From Capra hircus (Eukaryota > Chordata > Mammalia > Artiodactyla > Bovidae), in contig NC_030813.1 in assembly GCF_001704415.2 (NCBI RefSeq), positions 16,262,001 to 16,326,000 of the forward strand: 64,000 nt of DNA. Direction: 5' to 3'. Every line of letters starts with the position of its first letter. Position 1 is the first letter of the stretch. The notes beneath the pieces were generated by a model. The model made no database searches, was not told the DNA's origin, and worked only from the letters and a program-made list of their open reading frames with translations. Below are positions 1-11,658 of this stretch, in pieces. A program made the position numbers and the translations under genes.

Positions 1-257
1 AGCTGAAGCTCCAGTACTTTGGCCACCTCATGTGAAGAGTTGACTCATTGGCAAAGACTCTGATGCTGGGAGGGATTGGGGACAGGAGGAGAAGGGGACG
101 ACAGAGGATGAGATGGCTGGATGACATCACTGACTTGATGGATGTGAGTCTGAGTGAACTCCGGGAGTTGGTGATGGACAGGGAGGCCTGGCGTGCTGCG
201 ATTCATGGGGTCGCAAAGAGTTGGACACGACTGTGTGACTGAACTGAACTGAACTGA
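1..257 (+). mobile_element. BovB LINE 3' end, truncated by window edge
   Basis: The last part of the BovB 3' region, ending in the family's tandem tail gaactgaactgaactga. The residual frame at 48-242 carries the basic GDRRRRGRQRMRW block found at the C-terminus of BovB ORF2. Confidence 0.93.
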
Positions 258-524
258 CACTGTTTTTACATTCCTAACTGGGCGGATAGCCACAAATTTT
301 ATACAACACTATGTTGGCATGAGTTTGGGGAAGCTGGTAGTCTTCCACATAGAGAGTAAGTGTATGGACTGCTGTAACATGTAACAAGGATACTTTGATA
401 ATATGTATTTAACTGCTGTATCCTTCCCTGTAGTTATTCCACTTGGAATTTTTCCTACAGATATACTTGTGTAAGTGCAAAATGACCTACCTTCAATGTT
501 ATTAATTAAAGTTTTATTTGTTGT
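258..524. other. No gene seen
   Basis: AT-rich sequence between the BovB tail and an old L1 piece. No repeat or gene recognised. Confidence 0.5.
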
Positions 525-880
525 TGTTAAAGACTGGTAAAAGTCTAAATGTCTGTGCATAGGAGTTTGGTTACATAATTATAGTTCAGCTGTTGAATGG
601 AGTACTGTGTATTGGTAAACAAAGAATGAGAAAGCTCTTTATATGTTGAAATGAGAAAATCTTATCTGAAATGGAAAGAACAAGGTACAGAACAGTGTGT
701 TATAGTGTGCTGCCATATGGATTAAAAATCAGTCTGCAAATACTTTTTGCCACAATACACATAAGTCTGTACAAGTACAGATTTGCTTCTGGGGAGTGGT
801 TTGAAGAAAGGTTTGGGAATAAGTTTTTTCCCTACGTCTGTTTTATAAGACTTGAACTTTGGATTATTTGAATATATTTC
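525..880 (+). repeat. Ancient L1 (L1M-type) fragment
   Basis: Resembles the end of ORF2 and 3' UTR of old mammalian L1: a degraded form of the 'aatgtccatcaatagg ... aatggaatactatgcagcc' block, then the 'acagtgtgtatagtatgctaccat' block. Highly diverged. Confidence 0.6.
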
Positions 881-2555
881 CTACACTACAAAACCCCCTC
901 TTTTGTTGATATTAATAAACCCCTCTGGGTCTACCAAAATTTTAGCTCATAAACATTTATTTTGTTTCCCCCTCCAACATTTAAAAAATTAAGCTCATTT
1001 TTAATCCAACATTTCTTGGTGTTTTGCAGGAAAAGCTTATTTCATATTTTCAGTTTACATAGTTCATGATGGTTGTAGATATTGACATCCTCATTATTTC
1101 TTATTGTATTCTGGAGGTAAAAGCTGGGTGAAAAAGGTCTGAACATCTTTTTTCAACACTTTGGAAGAATATTGCCAAATTGCCCTTTGAAAGATTATAC
1201 CAATTTACATTCTCACCTGCAGTGAATGGATAGGCCCCTTTTCTTGAACTCTCATTGGCACTTGTGCAATCATTCTCTAAATTCCAATTTTATGGGTTGC
1301 ACTCATATCTCATTATTTTAATTTTTCATGTTCTAAATTGCAATGAGTTTGAAGACTATTTCAAAATTTTATTAATCATTTAAGCTCTTAAAAAATCTTT
1401 TTCTGCCTTTTAAACTATGCAATACATTGATTTCATTTTCACAGTATATGATTCAAACTGTATGGAAAAATGCAAATGTAGGTTAGTATATGGTGTTAGG
1501 TAAAGAATCTAATTATATTTCCCCATAGTTAACACAATTTTTAAGTTGCCATTCATTAAAAATCTACTTGTTCTATACTGAGCACCAAAGTGCTTCACTA
1601 ATTCTAAATTCTTGGATGTATCACAGAATTTAGGGTCTGTTTCATTAAACTGTCTGCCTAGTATCAGGCTGGAAACATAGCATCTAGATATTTTTGCTTA
1701 AGAGTTTTAAATCCATTCTTTATTCTTTTGCTGCATACTTTGGACATGCACATTTAAATCTAATTACATTAAATTTATAATTGAAATGTAGGAGTTCTGA
1801 GATTTTGCAACATTAATTTTTCTCATCTGAGAACATGTTTTACTCCATTCATTTACCGCTACTTTCATATTCCCCAGTAAAATTGTGTGTGTCTGTATGC
1901 TGGCAAGCATATTTCTTGTTAAGCTTACTCCAAGGTATTGGAAATTTATAGCCCCTTCCCTGGTGACTAGATTACTTTATGGTGCTCTTTCGACTTTGTG
2001 TCCTTTTATATCACTCAGCATCCCTGAGGTCCCCTGCTGTCAGAGCAGTTGACGGGAGGTTCACATGCCATCAGTCTGATGGATATTATTTATTCTCCTT
2101 GGGCTTGAGCTGACCACCTCTTAGTCTCCTTTTATGGCCTGTAGAGAGTTTGCAGTGACCCTCTGCTGGAGCAAGGACCAGGAGCTGTAGTAGCTCTCCT
2201 TCATTTACATAAACAGCTAACTTGTTGGCTGCCAGCCTTTAGTGCCCCTCCACAGAGGGCTCACCACTTGTGCTTCTGATCCCTGCTTGGATATCTGATT
2301 CCAGGCACTTCCTTCCTCACAGAGCTTGTCCCCACCCAGGGCTCCCCCACCCCCAACTACCGAGAAGAAAGTCAATTGCTTGTTTCCATTTGACCCCAGC
2401 GAATTGTTCCTATATTGACTAAATAACAATTCGGGATTGCAGAACATGCAAATGAGCCTGGTCCTCAATCAGAAAATTTTTAAGAGGAAAAAAAAGAAAA
2501 TAGTGGTCCTTTTCTCTTGAAACTCTTTATACCATGCACTTTTCAAGTGTTTTTT
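881..2555. other. Mostly unassigned; weak old L1 at about 1,085-1,400 (minus)
   Basis: The stretch 1,140-1,330 resembles the minus strand of the ancient L1 3' region (attgccaaattgcccttt and following). The remainder is AT-rich without a recognised repeat, exon or RNA gene; a C-rich run (gctcccccacccccaac) lies near 2,341-2,357. Confidence 0.45.
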
Positions 2556-3250
2556 TTTTTTAAGGTAAAATAAAATCTGACATTAAATTTTTTTTCTTTT
2601 CTATTTTTTTTTCCAGCAAAGAATTGTGGTGAAATACACATAACAAAATTTACCATCATAAATTTTTTAAGTGGACGGTTCAAAAGTGCTAAGCACATGC
2701 ACATTGTTGTGCAACCGATCCCTAGAACTTTTTCATCTTGCAAAACTGAAACTCTATACGCATTAAATAATAGCCACCCACTAATCCCTCTCCCAAGCCC
2801 TGGCAACGATCATTCTACTTTGTTTCTCTGAGTCTGAGGACTCTTGATACCTTAGAGAGTGAAATCAGACAGTGTCTTTTTGCAACTGGTTTATTTCATG
2901 TAGCAGAATGTCCTCAAGGTTCTTTCCTTCATGGTAGCATAAGTGAGAATCTCCTTCCTTTTTTTTTTTGGCCGTCAGGTGAGATCTTACTTCCCCAAAC
3001 AGAGATGGAACCTGTGCTCTCTGCAGTGGTGGAAGCTCAGAGTCTTAACCACCAGACCACCAGGGAAGTCCTTCTCCTCTCCTTCCTTTTTAAGACTGAA
3101 TAATATACCACTCCATGTACATATCATATTTTATTTATCCATTCTTCCATTCATAGACATTTGGAATGCTTCTACATTTTTGGCTATTGTGAACAGTGCT
3201 GCTATGAACATGGGTATACACATTTCTCTACGAGACATGTGATTTCAATT
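2556..3250 (-). repeat. Old L1 3' end, split by a CHR SINE
   Basis: Minus-strand copy of the conserved L1 3' UTR/ORF2-end block (gtggtgaaatacacataac through gctgctatgaacatggg). It is interrupted at 2,963-3,078 by a younger SINE flanked by a 12-bp duplication. Confidence 0.75.
2963..3078 (-). mobile_element. CHR-type tRNA SINE
   Basis: Runs from a T-tract to ccaccagggaagtcc, the reverse complement of the CHR tRNA head. It is flanked by perfect 12-bp target-site duplications ctccttcctttt at 2,951-2,962 and 3,079-3,090, so it is a clean insertion into the L1. Confidence 0.88.
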
Positions 3251-3254
3251 ACTT

Positions 3255-3462
3255 TCTTTTAAAAAAATTTTTATTGATGTATAGTTGATTCACAATGTTC
3301 TGTTAATTTCTACTGTATAGCAAAGTGACTCACTCATATATATATATATGTAATCTTTTTTATATCTTTTCCATTATGGTTTATTGTAGGATATTGAATA
3401 TAGTTCTCTGTTTTCTGTGTTGTACAGTAAGACTTTGTTGTTTATCTGTTCTATATTCAATT
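3255..3462 (-). repeat. Artiodactyl L1 (L1_Art-like) 3' fragment
   Basis: Contains the attgatgtatagttgattcac and tatagttctctgt blocks seen again at 17,500 and 38,612. A short (AT)n tract lies at about 3,337-3,350. Confidence 0.65.
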
Positions 3463-3592
3463 ACTTTCTAAGTGTTTTACTAAGGTTATCTCATTTAATC
3501 CTTATTGCAACTTTATCAATCGGGTATTATTAATAGTCAAGGTTTATTAATGTGAAAACTGAGGGCAGAGAGGCTAAGTAAACAGTTGTGTA
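3463..3592 (-). repeat. MIR SINE fragment
   Basis: Matches the reverse complement of MIR (tctcatttaatccttattgcaac ... gaggctaagta pattern). Cut by the Bov-tA that follows. Confidence 0.7.
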
Positions 3593-3795
3593 TGTGTGTG
3601 TGTTCAGTCACGTCCAACTCTTTGTGGCCTCATAGACTGTAGCCTGCCAGGTTCCTCTGTCCATGGAACTTTCCAGGCAAGAATACTGGGCTGGATTGCC
3701 ATTTCCTTCTCCAGAGGAACTTCTTGACACAAGGATTGAACCTGTGTCTTCCGTGTCTCCTGCATTACCACTGAGTCACCGGAGAAGCTCCTTTT
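3593..3795 (-). mobile_element. Bov-tA SINE
   Basis: Reverse orientation: a TG-repeat tail, the Bov-A body (cgtccaactctttgtgg), then the tRNA-like head read backwards, ending accactgagtcaccgg. The tail is a TG microsatellite rather than poly(A). Confidence 0.88.
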
Positions 3796-4617
3796 AAGGT
3801 ATATCTTATACTAAAATATCCTGTATAATGACTTGAAATACTACTCCAGGAAGGAAAAATGAGCCTGAGCACGAGAGTTTTCATAGTTAAATAGGCAATG
3901 TGGGGTTTGGAAAAATTGGTGATGGAGTCACCCCATGACCTGCATTCCTATATCATTGATTTGATGACGTCCTAACTCACATATATTCCCTTTATGCTTT
4001 TGCAGTATAAATTCCAAAACTTCATGAGAAATGTAAAAATGTGTTCTGGGGAGTTTTTTTAAGTCAGTTGTCTATAAAATGTATTATATATTGGTCATAA
4101 TATATATATCAATATCATATATATTGGTTTTTTCTTTTTCTTTTTTTTCAACTTAGCTACACATTAAATTCTCCATCTTCTTTAAGGATCAAAACACTGC
4201 TGAGTTTTCAGGATTGAGAAACGAATGTCTTTATTTCCTGCCCTCCAAAATAAATCATTTGGGTTGTTTTTCCCAAGCTAAATTGTATTTAACTTCCTTT
4301 TAATTTTTTTTTTTTACCACCAGACTTTTTAAAGTTAGCATAAAATCTATACCTAGCAAACACATTTCTTTAAAAAAAAAAAAAAAAGTAAAGTCCTTTC
4401 TAGAGATAGAAATCATTGAATACTTTTTTCATAAAATTATTCGCAAAATAGATGAATGCTTTACTAAGTCCAATGAGTTTTAGTTTTTCAATGATATATG
4501 CTGCAGTGGATAAATAAAGAAAATATTTGAGGAAATTTAAAAAGTGGCCTCAATTTAAAAATAAGTAAAGCAAGATCCTACTAGGGAGGGAACATTATTT
4601 GTTACTCTATATTTAAA
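3796..4617. other. No gene seen
   Basis: AT-rich sequence with a (TA)-rich patch near 4,081-4,130 and an A-tract at 4,372-4,387. No repeat family or gene recognised. Confidence 0.5.
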
Positions 4618-4953
4618 ATGTATTTATTTATTTATTTCTGGCTGTGTTGGGTCCTAAGTGCCGCGTGGGCATTGGTCGGGGTGCTGTGCGCCTCGGACAC
4701 TCTGTTGGTGCACGGGTTCTCCCTGTGGTGCCTTCTCTTGTTGCGGAGCACTGGCTCTAGAGCAGTCTGCCTTCAGCAGTTGCAGCATGCAGGCTCAGTA
4801 GTTGCGGCTCCCAGACTCTAGCGCACAGGCTCAGCAGCTGTGGCACATGGCTCAGTTGCTCTGTGCCATGTGGGATCCTCCCTGACCAGGGATTGAACCC
4901 TCTCTTCTGCACTGGCAGGCGGGTTCTTTGCCACTGAGCCATCAGGGAAGCCT
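4618..4953 (-). mobile_element. CHR-2-type tRNA SINE, long form
   Basis: Starts with tttatttatttatttctggctgtg (reverse of the A-rich tail) and ends gccatcagggaagcc. The body has the repeated 'cagtagttgcggct' units typical of the family. Confidence 0.85.
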
Positions 4954-5010
4954 GACTCTACCTTTTTTTTTTTAAAATTACACGACATTAATTCGCTGCT
5001 TGGACAGATT

Positions 5011-5134
5011 ATTATTTTATTTTTTTATTTGGCCTCTCGGCATGCAAAATCCTAGTTCCCCAAACAGGAATAAAAACTACAACCCCTCCATTAGAAGCAT
5101 GGAGTCTCAACCACTGGATGGCCAGGGAAGTCCA
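5011..5134 (-). mobile_element. CHR-type tRNA SINE, short form
   Basis: From attattttatttttttattt to ggatggccagggaagtcc; the same head as the SINE at 2,963 but older and more diverged. Confidence 0.75.
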
Positions 5135-5470
5135 ACTGTTCTGTTACTCGACTTTGATCACATTTACATGATAGGATTTTAGGGCAAAAGTATAGGTATC
5201 TTACCATAGGGATGGAGGTGATAATATCATAATATCATAATAAGGTTAATAGTCAGGCTTCTCTGGCTACGTAACAGAACCCCAACTCAGATTTGTTTTG
5301 TGATTTCAATTGCTCATGGAATCCTTGACAGGGTTGACAGATATCACTCACTGCAGACAGGATGTATGTTGTATGATGCCTTGGTATGGTATATGAAATA
5401 ATAGGTCTTTACTCATAAAGTGGTTAAGAACATGTTTTATAAAATGTTCGTTCTGAGCATTTTTTTGGGG
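5135..5470. other. No gene seen
   Basis: AT-rich, with a small tandem ataatatcataatatcat at 5,220-5,240. Nothing else recognised. Confidence 0.5.
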
Positions 5471-5600
5471 GTGGGTAACTTTGTTTTAAAATAATTTCAA
5501 ACAGAGAAAAGTTACAAGAATAGTATGAGGAACTATCAAATGCCTATTGTTCAGATTTACCAGTGGTTTATATTTTGTCCTATTTCTTTAAAACTTTCTC
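5471..5600 (-). repeat. Ancient L1M 3' fragment, left part
   Basis: Contains the aaagttacaagaatagtatgaggaact block of old L1 3' UTRs. Its continuation lies at 7,540-7,985, so the element was split by a stack of later insertions (L1_Art, CHR, BovB, Bov-tA). Confidence 0.65.
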
Positions 5601-5700
5601 TCTTCTTTTTTAATTGAAGTATAATTGATATACAACATTCTACTAGCTTTCAGAGTGATTTGCTATTTGTATATGTCCCACTTAAAAATTAATTTATTTT
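5601..5700 (-). repeat. Artiodactyl L1 fragment
   Basis: Carries ttttttaattgaagtataattgatatacaac, the same block as other L1_Art-like pieces in the window. Confidence 0.6.
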
Positions 5701-5703
5701 AAA

Positions 5704-5806
5704 GATTATTTTTTTATTTATTTTTGGCTGTGCTGGGTCTTGAGGGCAACACCTAGAGAAAGCAATGAAGGCCCAGCACAGCCAAAAATAAATTAAAAAA
5801 TAAAAT
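5704..5806. repeat. Fold-back pair of CHR SINE tails
   Basis: The left arm (5,710-5,739) is the reverse tail of a CHR SINE and the right arm (5,771-5,800) is the forward tail. They are nearly perfect reverse complements around ggctgtgctgggc, with a 31-base spacer. The left arm continues logically at 7,312, after the BovB and Bov-tA insertions. Confidence 0.8.
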
Positions 5807-5808
5807 TT

Positions 5809-7090
5809 TCAGTTCAGTTCAGTTCAGTCGCTCCATTGTGTCCGATTCTTTGCGACCCCATGAATCACAGCACGCCAGGCCTCCCTGTCCATCACCAACT
5901 CCCGGAGTTCACTCAGATTCACGTCCATCAAGTCAGTGATGCCATCCAGCCTCTGTCGTCCCCTTCTCCTCCTGCCCCCAATCCCTCCCAGAATCAAAGT
6001 CTTTTCCAATAAGTCAACTCCTCGCATGAGGTGGCCAAAGTACTGGAGTTTCAGCTTTAGCATCATTCCTTCCAAAGAAATCCCAGGGCTGATCTCCTTC
6101 AGAATGGACTGGTTGGATCTCCTTGCAGTCCGAGGGACTCTCAAGAGTCTTCTCCAACACCATAGTTCAAAAGCATCAATTCTTCGGCTCTCAGCTTTCT
6201 TCACAGTCCAACTCTCACATCCGTAGATGACCACAGGAAAAACCATAGCCTTGACTAGACGGACCTTAGTCGGCAAAGTAATGTCTCTGCTTTTCAATAT
6301 GCTATCTAGGTTGATCATAGCTTTCCTTCCAAGGAGTAGGAGTCTTTTAATTTCATGGCTGCAGTCACCATCTGCAGTGATTTTGGAGCCCCAGAAAATA
6401 AAGTCTGACACTATTTCCACTGTTTCCCCATCTATTATTTCCCATGAAGTGATGGGACGGGATGCCATGATCTTCGGTTTCTGAATGTTGAGCTTTAAGC
6501 CACTTCTTCACTCTCCTCTTTCACTTTCATCAACAGGCTCTTTAGTTCCTCTTCACTTTCTGCCATAAGGGTGGTGTCATCTGCATATCTGAGGTTTTTG
6601 ATATTTCTCCCGGCAATCTTGATTCCAGGTTGTGTTTCTTCCAGTCCAACCTTTCTCATGATGTACTCTGCATAGAAGTTAAATAAGCAGAGTGACAATA
6701 CACAGCCTTGACATACTCCTTTTCCTATTTGGAACCAGTCTGTTGTTCCATGTCCAGTTCTAACTGTTGCTTCTTGACCTGCATACAGATTTCTCAAGAG
6801 GCAGGTCAGGTGGTCTGGTATTTCCATCTCTCTCAGAATTTTCCACAGTTTATTGTGATCCACACAGTCAAAGGCTTTGGCATAGTCAATAAAGCAGAAA
6901 TAGATGTTTCTCTGGAACTCTCTTGCTCTTTCCATGATCCAGTGGATATTGGCACTTTGATCTCTGGTTCCTCTGCCTTTTCTAAAACCAGCTTGAACAT
7001 CAGGAAGTTCACGGTTCACGTATTGCTGAAGCCTGGCTTGGAGAACTTTGAGCATTACTTTACTAGCATGTGAGATGAGTGCAATTGTGA
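5809..7090 (-). mobile_element. BovB LINE, 5'-truncated, about 1.28 kb
   Basis: Starts with the reversed tail ttcagttcagttcagttcag and extends to the reverse transcriptase thumb/palm region. It lies inside a CHR SINE that itself lies inside an ancient L1. Confidence 0.95.
5824..7055 (-). pseudogene. BovB ORF2 remnant: reverse transcriptase palm and C-terminus
   Basis: The frame at 7,055-6,495 encodes the RT palm: motif A FIDYAKAFDCVD and motif C YADDTTLMAES, with the GKGVCQGCVLS motif between them. After SEEVA a one-base loss brings a stop; the next frame (6,468-5,824) carries the C-terminal region with KVRLVKAMVFPVVIYGCES and GGRRRRGRQR. The RT core reads without a stop, but the endonuclease half is missing, so the copy is dead. 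Confidence 0.9.
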
Positions 7091-7109
7091 GATTAACTAT
7101 TTTATTTTT

Positions 7110-7311
7110 TTGGATGGTTCAGACAGTAAAGAATCTACCAACAATACAGAAGACCAGTGTTCGATCCCTGGGTTGGGAAGGTTCCCTGGAGAAGAGAATG
7201 GCAATGCATTCCTGTATTCTTGCCTGGAAAATCTCATGGACAGAGGAGTCTGGTGGGCTATAGTCCATGGGGTTGCAAAGAGTTGGACACAACTGAAGAA
7301 CTAACACTTCA
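7110..7311 (+). mobile_element. Bov-tA SINE, head shortened
   Basis: Forward copy from tggatggttcagacagtaaagaatc to gttggacacaactgaagaactaacac. The first bases of the tRNA head are missing or altered. Confidence 0.88.
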
Positions 7312-7533
7312 CTCTCTAGTTGTGGTGTGTGGGCTTCTCATTGCGATGGCTTATCTTGTTGCAGAGCATGACTCTAGAGTGTGAGGCCCTCAGTAGTTGC
7401 ATGTGCAGGCTTAGTAACTGCACAGTGGCTCAGTTGCCCCGTGGCATGAGATCTTTCCAGAGTAGGGATCAAACCCTTGTTCCCTGCATTGATAGGTGAA
7501 CTCTTAACCAATGGACCACCAGGGAAGTCTCCC
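7312..7533 (-). mobile_element. CHR-2-type SINE, continuation of the 5,704 piece
   Basis: Begins ctctagttgtggtgtgtgggctt and ends ggaccaccagggaagtc. Together with the tail at 5,710 it makes one SINE split by the BovB and Bov-tA insertions. Confidence 0.8.
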
Positions 7534-7985
7534 ATTTGTTTTTATACTATTCTCTATACCTATAGACATACTTACATATAACACATATATGTCTTTATAG
7601 ATACATATGTCTGTATAGATATATGCACTCTATATATTATATATGTGTAAAAATATATTCATATTTTTCTCTGAACCATTTGAGAGTGTGTTAGAGGTAT
7701 TATGCCTCTTTATCCTTAAATACTTGAGTATGTTTTGCTAAGCACAAAGAATTCTTTTACATAATTGAAATTGCAGTCACAAACTCGGAAAATTTATTAT
7801 TGATTTTATACTATTATCTAGTCTATATAGTCCCTGTTCAAATTTTAGCAGCTAAATCGATAGTATCCTTTCTTTCTCCCTAGTCTAGGATCCAATCAGG
7901 GTGCATTTACCGTATTTAATTGTCAAATATCTTTCCTTTCCTTTAATCTACAACAGTTTCATCAGTCTTGTTACTTTTGGAGAAT
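7534..7985 (-). repeat. Ancient L1M 3' fragment, right part
   Basis: Has the ttctctgaaccatttgagagtg, tccctgttcaaattttagc and gtctaggatccaatcaggg blocks, in the order expected after the piece at 5,471-5,600. A TATATG-rich tract lies at 7,560-7,660. Confidence 0.65.
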
Positions 7986-8944
7986 AGAGGCCAGGTGTTT
8001 AATAGAATGTTCTTCAATTACACTGGTGAGTATGTGGGGAATGGAGGGAGAGAGAGCAATGACAGGGGCTTCACAGGCAGTCTTGACAGTGTGCTCATTA
8101 TCTCTGCAGTGGTTTCCATTCTACCTTACAGGTAGCTCTAGACAGACGACACATGAGACAGAATGCTCATCGATTTAAATCAGACAATGCAATATTATTG
8201 GAAAATGTTGGAACATGTGGATGTAATCAGAGTATCAGTGATGAATCCTTCAAATCATTTTTTTAAAAATAATACTGTTCAGAGGTGGTCTCTAACCAAA
8301 ACTCCTAAATAGCGAGCGGCTATGTTGAATATATCATAGAAATTTATAGCTCAGTGGAGCTGGATATTATTTAGTGCATTTTATAGAATAAGAACTTCAG
8401 ATTCACTGAGCTTAGGAAATTTGACTTGGAAAGCCAAGATCAGATTCCACATCATCCTGATTCCTTGCCCAGCGCTCTTGTTTTTCATTCTGCCCCAAAT
8501 GATCAAAATTATGCTTCACTGTAATTGTCACCTTGAATCCCATTTGTGATTTGGTGGTAATCCAGTTTTCAGTGTAGGCATCTCTTTATTAAACAAATGA
8601 AGCTTTACCAGGAAATTTCTCATTTTAAGGGCTACCACTTAAAAAGCATTACTAAAATTGGCAGCTATTTTGTATCTCAAGACATTCATTCTGCCACTAG
8701 AAATGTTTCTATAGCCAAATGAACAACTGTTTTGATACGTTAATTTCTGATGTGTAAACTTTTATATTTTCGTTACTGATCTTAAGAAAACAGAGTTTCT
8801 CCATCAATTGTTCTAATTTAAGAACAATGTACTCCAGAGGAATGCAGATCCATTCCTCTTGTTGGTGACAATAATTGTGTACACAGCTTTCCCTTCAACA
8901 GGGAGAAATGGCTGAAGGTCAGACTAGTGCAGTGGCGAGAGTAC
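7986..8944. other. No gene seen; possible MIR at 8,340-8,470
   Basis: Unique-looking sequence. The piece at 8,340-8,470 vaguely resembles reversed MIR. No exon or RNA gene supported. Confidence 0.4.
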
Positions 8945-9157
8945 ACGTGTGTGCTCAGCTGTGTCTGTCTCTTTTCGACTCCATGGACTGTAATCCGCCG
9001 GGCTCCTTTGTCCATGGGATTTCCCAGGCAAGAATACTGGAGTAGGTTGCCATTTTCTCCGCCAGAGGATCTTCCCAACCCAGGGATTGAACCTGAGTCT
9101 CCTGTGGCTCCTGCATTGCAGGCGGATTCGTTACCACTGAGCCACCCAGGGAAGCTC
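8945..9157 (-). mobile_element. Bov-tA SINE
   Basis: Reverse copy from cgtgtgtgctcagctgtgtc to accactgagccacccaggg. Spurious frames in both directions run through it. Confidence 0.9.
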
Positions 9158-9714
9158 TTAGTGGGAAGAGCATGAACTCTGATTAGCCAGATGGAGTTGC
9201 AAAGCCTGTAGCAGAGAATACTAGCAGTATGAGCTTCATTCCTCATCTGTGTAATGGAAGAGATAGTGCTGATTATCTGACTCTCTGGAGCTGTAAGTAC
9301 TTACTCTTAAGGATGACAGAAATGTTATCTCATGGTGTAAGTTCTCAATTGTGATTATTTTCAGCTGGGTAATTGCCCAAGTGCTGCGCCCTGAGTAGGT
9401 ATTAAGGAGCATCATTAGAGGGTGTGGAAGCTGATCCTACCAGCTGGTGCTAAAAATAATTTAAGACTGTCATAAACAGTCCATATAATTATTCTTTAAA
9501 CTTGCTTTGCCCCAGGTTTGGGATTAGCAGTTAGCAACAATATTACACTCCTCCATTAAAAAAAAAAAAACCCACAACTTCTTTCATTCTTCAAAGATAC
9601 TCCAGATTTTAATTTTCACCAGGTTTCCCCAACATAAAAATGTTTTGGGGGTCCATTATGCTAGGGCTTTTTCTGTTTCCTTTGGGTGGCTATTACTGTA
9701 CTTACGAATTCCTT
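9158..9714. other. No gene; possible MIR at 9,165-9,420
   Basis: A weak plus-strand MIR resemblance around cctcatctgtgtaatgg. An A-tract lies at 9,558-9,570. No gene recognised. Confidence 0.4.
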
Positions 9715-10511
9715 TTTAAAAAATATTTTATTTATTTATTTTTTAATTTAATTGATTTATTTATTTTACTTTACAATATTGTATTGGTTTTGCCATACAT
9801 TGACTTGAATCCACCACTGGTGTACATGTGTTCCCCATCCTGAACGCCCCTCCCTCCTCCCTCCTCATACCATCCCTCTGGGTCATCCCAGTGCACCATC
9901 CCCGAGCACCCTGTATCATGCATCAAACCTGGACTGGTGATTCGTTTCACATATGATATTATACATGTTTCAATGCCATTCTCCCAAATCATCCCACCCT
10001 CGCCCTCTCCCACAGAATCCAAAAGACTGTTCTATACATCTTTGTCTCTTTTGCTGTCTTGCATACAGGGTTATCATTACCTTCTTTCTAAATTCCATAT
10101 ATATGTGTTAGTATACTGTATTGGTGTTTTTCTTCCTGGCTTACTTCACTCTGTATAATAGGCTCCAGTCTCATCCACCTCATTAGAACTGATTCAAATG
10201 TATCCTTTTTAATGGCTGAGTAATACTCCATTGTGTATATGTACCACAGCTTTCTTATCCATTCATCTGCTGATGGACCTCTAGGTTGCTTCCATGCCCT
10301 GGCTATTGTAACCAGTGCTGCAATGAACACTGGGGTACACGTGTCTCTTTCAGTTCTGGTTTCCTCAGTGTATATGCCCAGCAGTGGGATTGCTGGGTCA
10401 TAAGGCAGTTCTATTTCCAGTTTTTTAAGGAATCTCCACACTGTTCTCCATAGTGGCTGTACTAGTTTGCACTCCCACCAGCGGTGTAACAGGGTTCCCT
10501 TTTGTCCACAT
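9715..10511 (-). mobile_element. L1_BT LINE, 5'-truncated 3' end
   Basis: Ruminant L1 3' end: T-rich start (reversed A-tail), the 3' UTR with acaatattgtattggttttgcc, then the ORF2 C-terminus. Flanks carry gaattcctt at 9,706-9,714 and 10,512-10,520, a 9-bp target-site duplication. Confidence 0.93.
10088..10441 (-). pseudogene. L1_BT ORF2 C-terminal remnant (117 codons)
   Basis: Uninterrupted frame with the conserved L1 ORF2 C-terminus: LPYDPAIPLLGIYTEE, then DEWIRKLWYIYTMEYYSAIK and the closing HIYGI before the stop. The lack of stops suggests a fairly young insertion. There is no endonuclease or RT domain, so it is non-functional. Confidence 0.93.
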
Positions 10512-10520
10512 GAATTCCTT

Positions 10521-11411
10521 ATTTAATTGAAAAGGTGCCCCAGGAATTCAGACCATACATTGATTCAGACTGGACACTTTCACTACCTTGACCCAGAGTT
10601 CAATCCCTGGTGGAGAGCTAATATCGTGAGGGTTGGTGAAAATAAAAAAAAAGAAAAGACCCAAGAGTCCATAGTAAGTTAAAGAATCTAGACACAGAAA
10701 AGAGATTTCTTGAAATTTTAAAGTATTTCTGTGCTTTTTGTTTTCCTATTAGTTTTCTCATCTCTAAAGCAAAGTGGTAAAATAAATGTCACAGTCTTTC
10801 ATATGAATATTTCCTTCCTGTTCAAGTTGGTAATGTCGTTAGGTGTGAATTACAAAGGTCTGAAATTGGGACCTATATTGGAAACGGCAACTCAACAATA
10901 TAATGACTGTATTGCAAATTGGAAGCTGACACAGACTCACTCGCCTGCTGAATGGATTTCTCTCCTTTCTACCACGGAGGTGCTGCTCCCTGCTCTTATC
11001 TTTCTGTCTGAACAGAAAACACACCGAGTATTACCAATTACCTGTATGAATCAGTCCTTTCGAATTTGACAGTTTTCTTGGAAAAACATTTTAAAAGCCA
11101 TTTGGCTAGCATGTGAAGATTATAAAACGGCTAATTTGGAAGGAACAGGGGAGACGGCAGGTCCAGGCATTCCCCAGTCTGACAGTCGGCCAACCAGGCC
11201 CTTTATCATTCAAAACGATAAAATAAGTTATTCTAATGAAAGAGGTGAATTTTTGTAGTTTTAGTTTCACCATCCTTTCCACTTCGTTTTTATCATTGTC
11301 TTCCAGGCACAGAATACAAAGATAAAAGTAAACGAGAATACTGTGTTAAAAAATCTGTATCTATAGAAAGAAAGGCAATCTTTTATTTCATAAATTTAAA
11401 ATGAGTCGTTA
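10521..11411. other. No gene; unique-looking sequence
   Basis: No repeat recognised. A frame of about 110 codons at 10,731-11,069 starts with GTG and shows no domain; I treat it as chance. This could be conserved non-coding DNA, which alignment would show. Confidence 0.45.
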
Positions 11412-11658
11412 ATTTTTGGCTGCTGCGGGTCTTCATTGCTGCATGTGGGCTTTCTCTAGGTGTAGTGAGTTGCGGCTACGCTTTGTGGTGCGGTGTGGTC
11501 TTCTTGCAGTGGCGTCTCTAGCTGTGGAGCGCAGACTCTAGACTTCAGTAATTGTAGCACAAAGGCTCTGTAGTTGCGTTACTTGGGCGTCAGTAGTTGT
11601 GGCATGGCATGTGGAATCTTCCCAGACCAGAGATCAAACCCGTGTCCCCAGCATGGGC
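11412..11658 (-). mobile_element. CHR-2-type SINE
   Basis: From ttaatttttggctgctgcggg to agatcaaacccgtgtcccc. The tRNA head end is lost. Confidence 0.82.

Noticed and set aside
10731..11069. 112-codon frame in unique sequence
   Set aside because: Starts at GTG, no recognisable domain, no splice or promoter context; chance in low-complexity AT-rich DNA is more likely.
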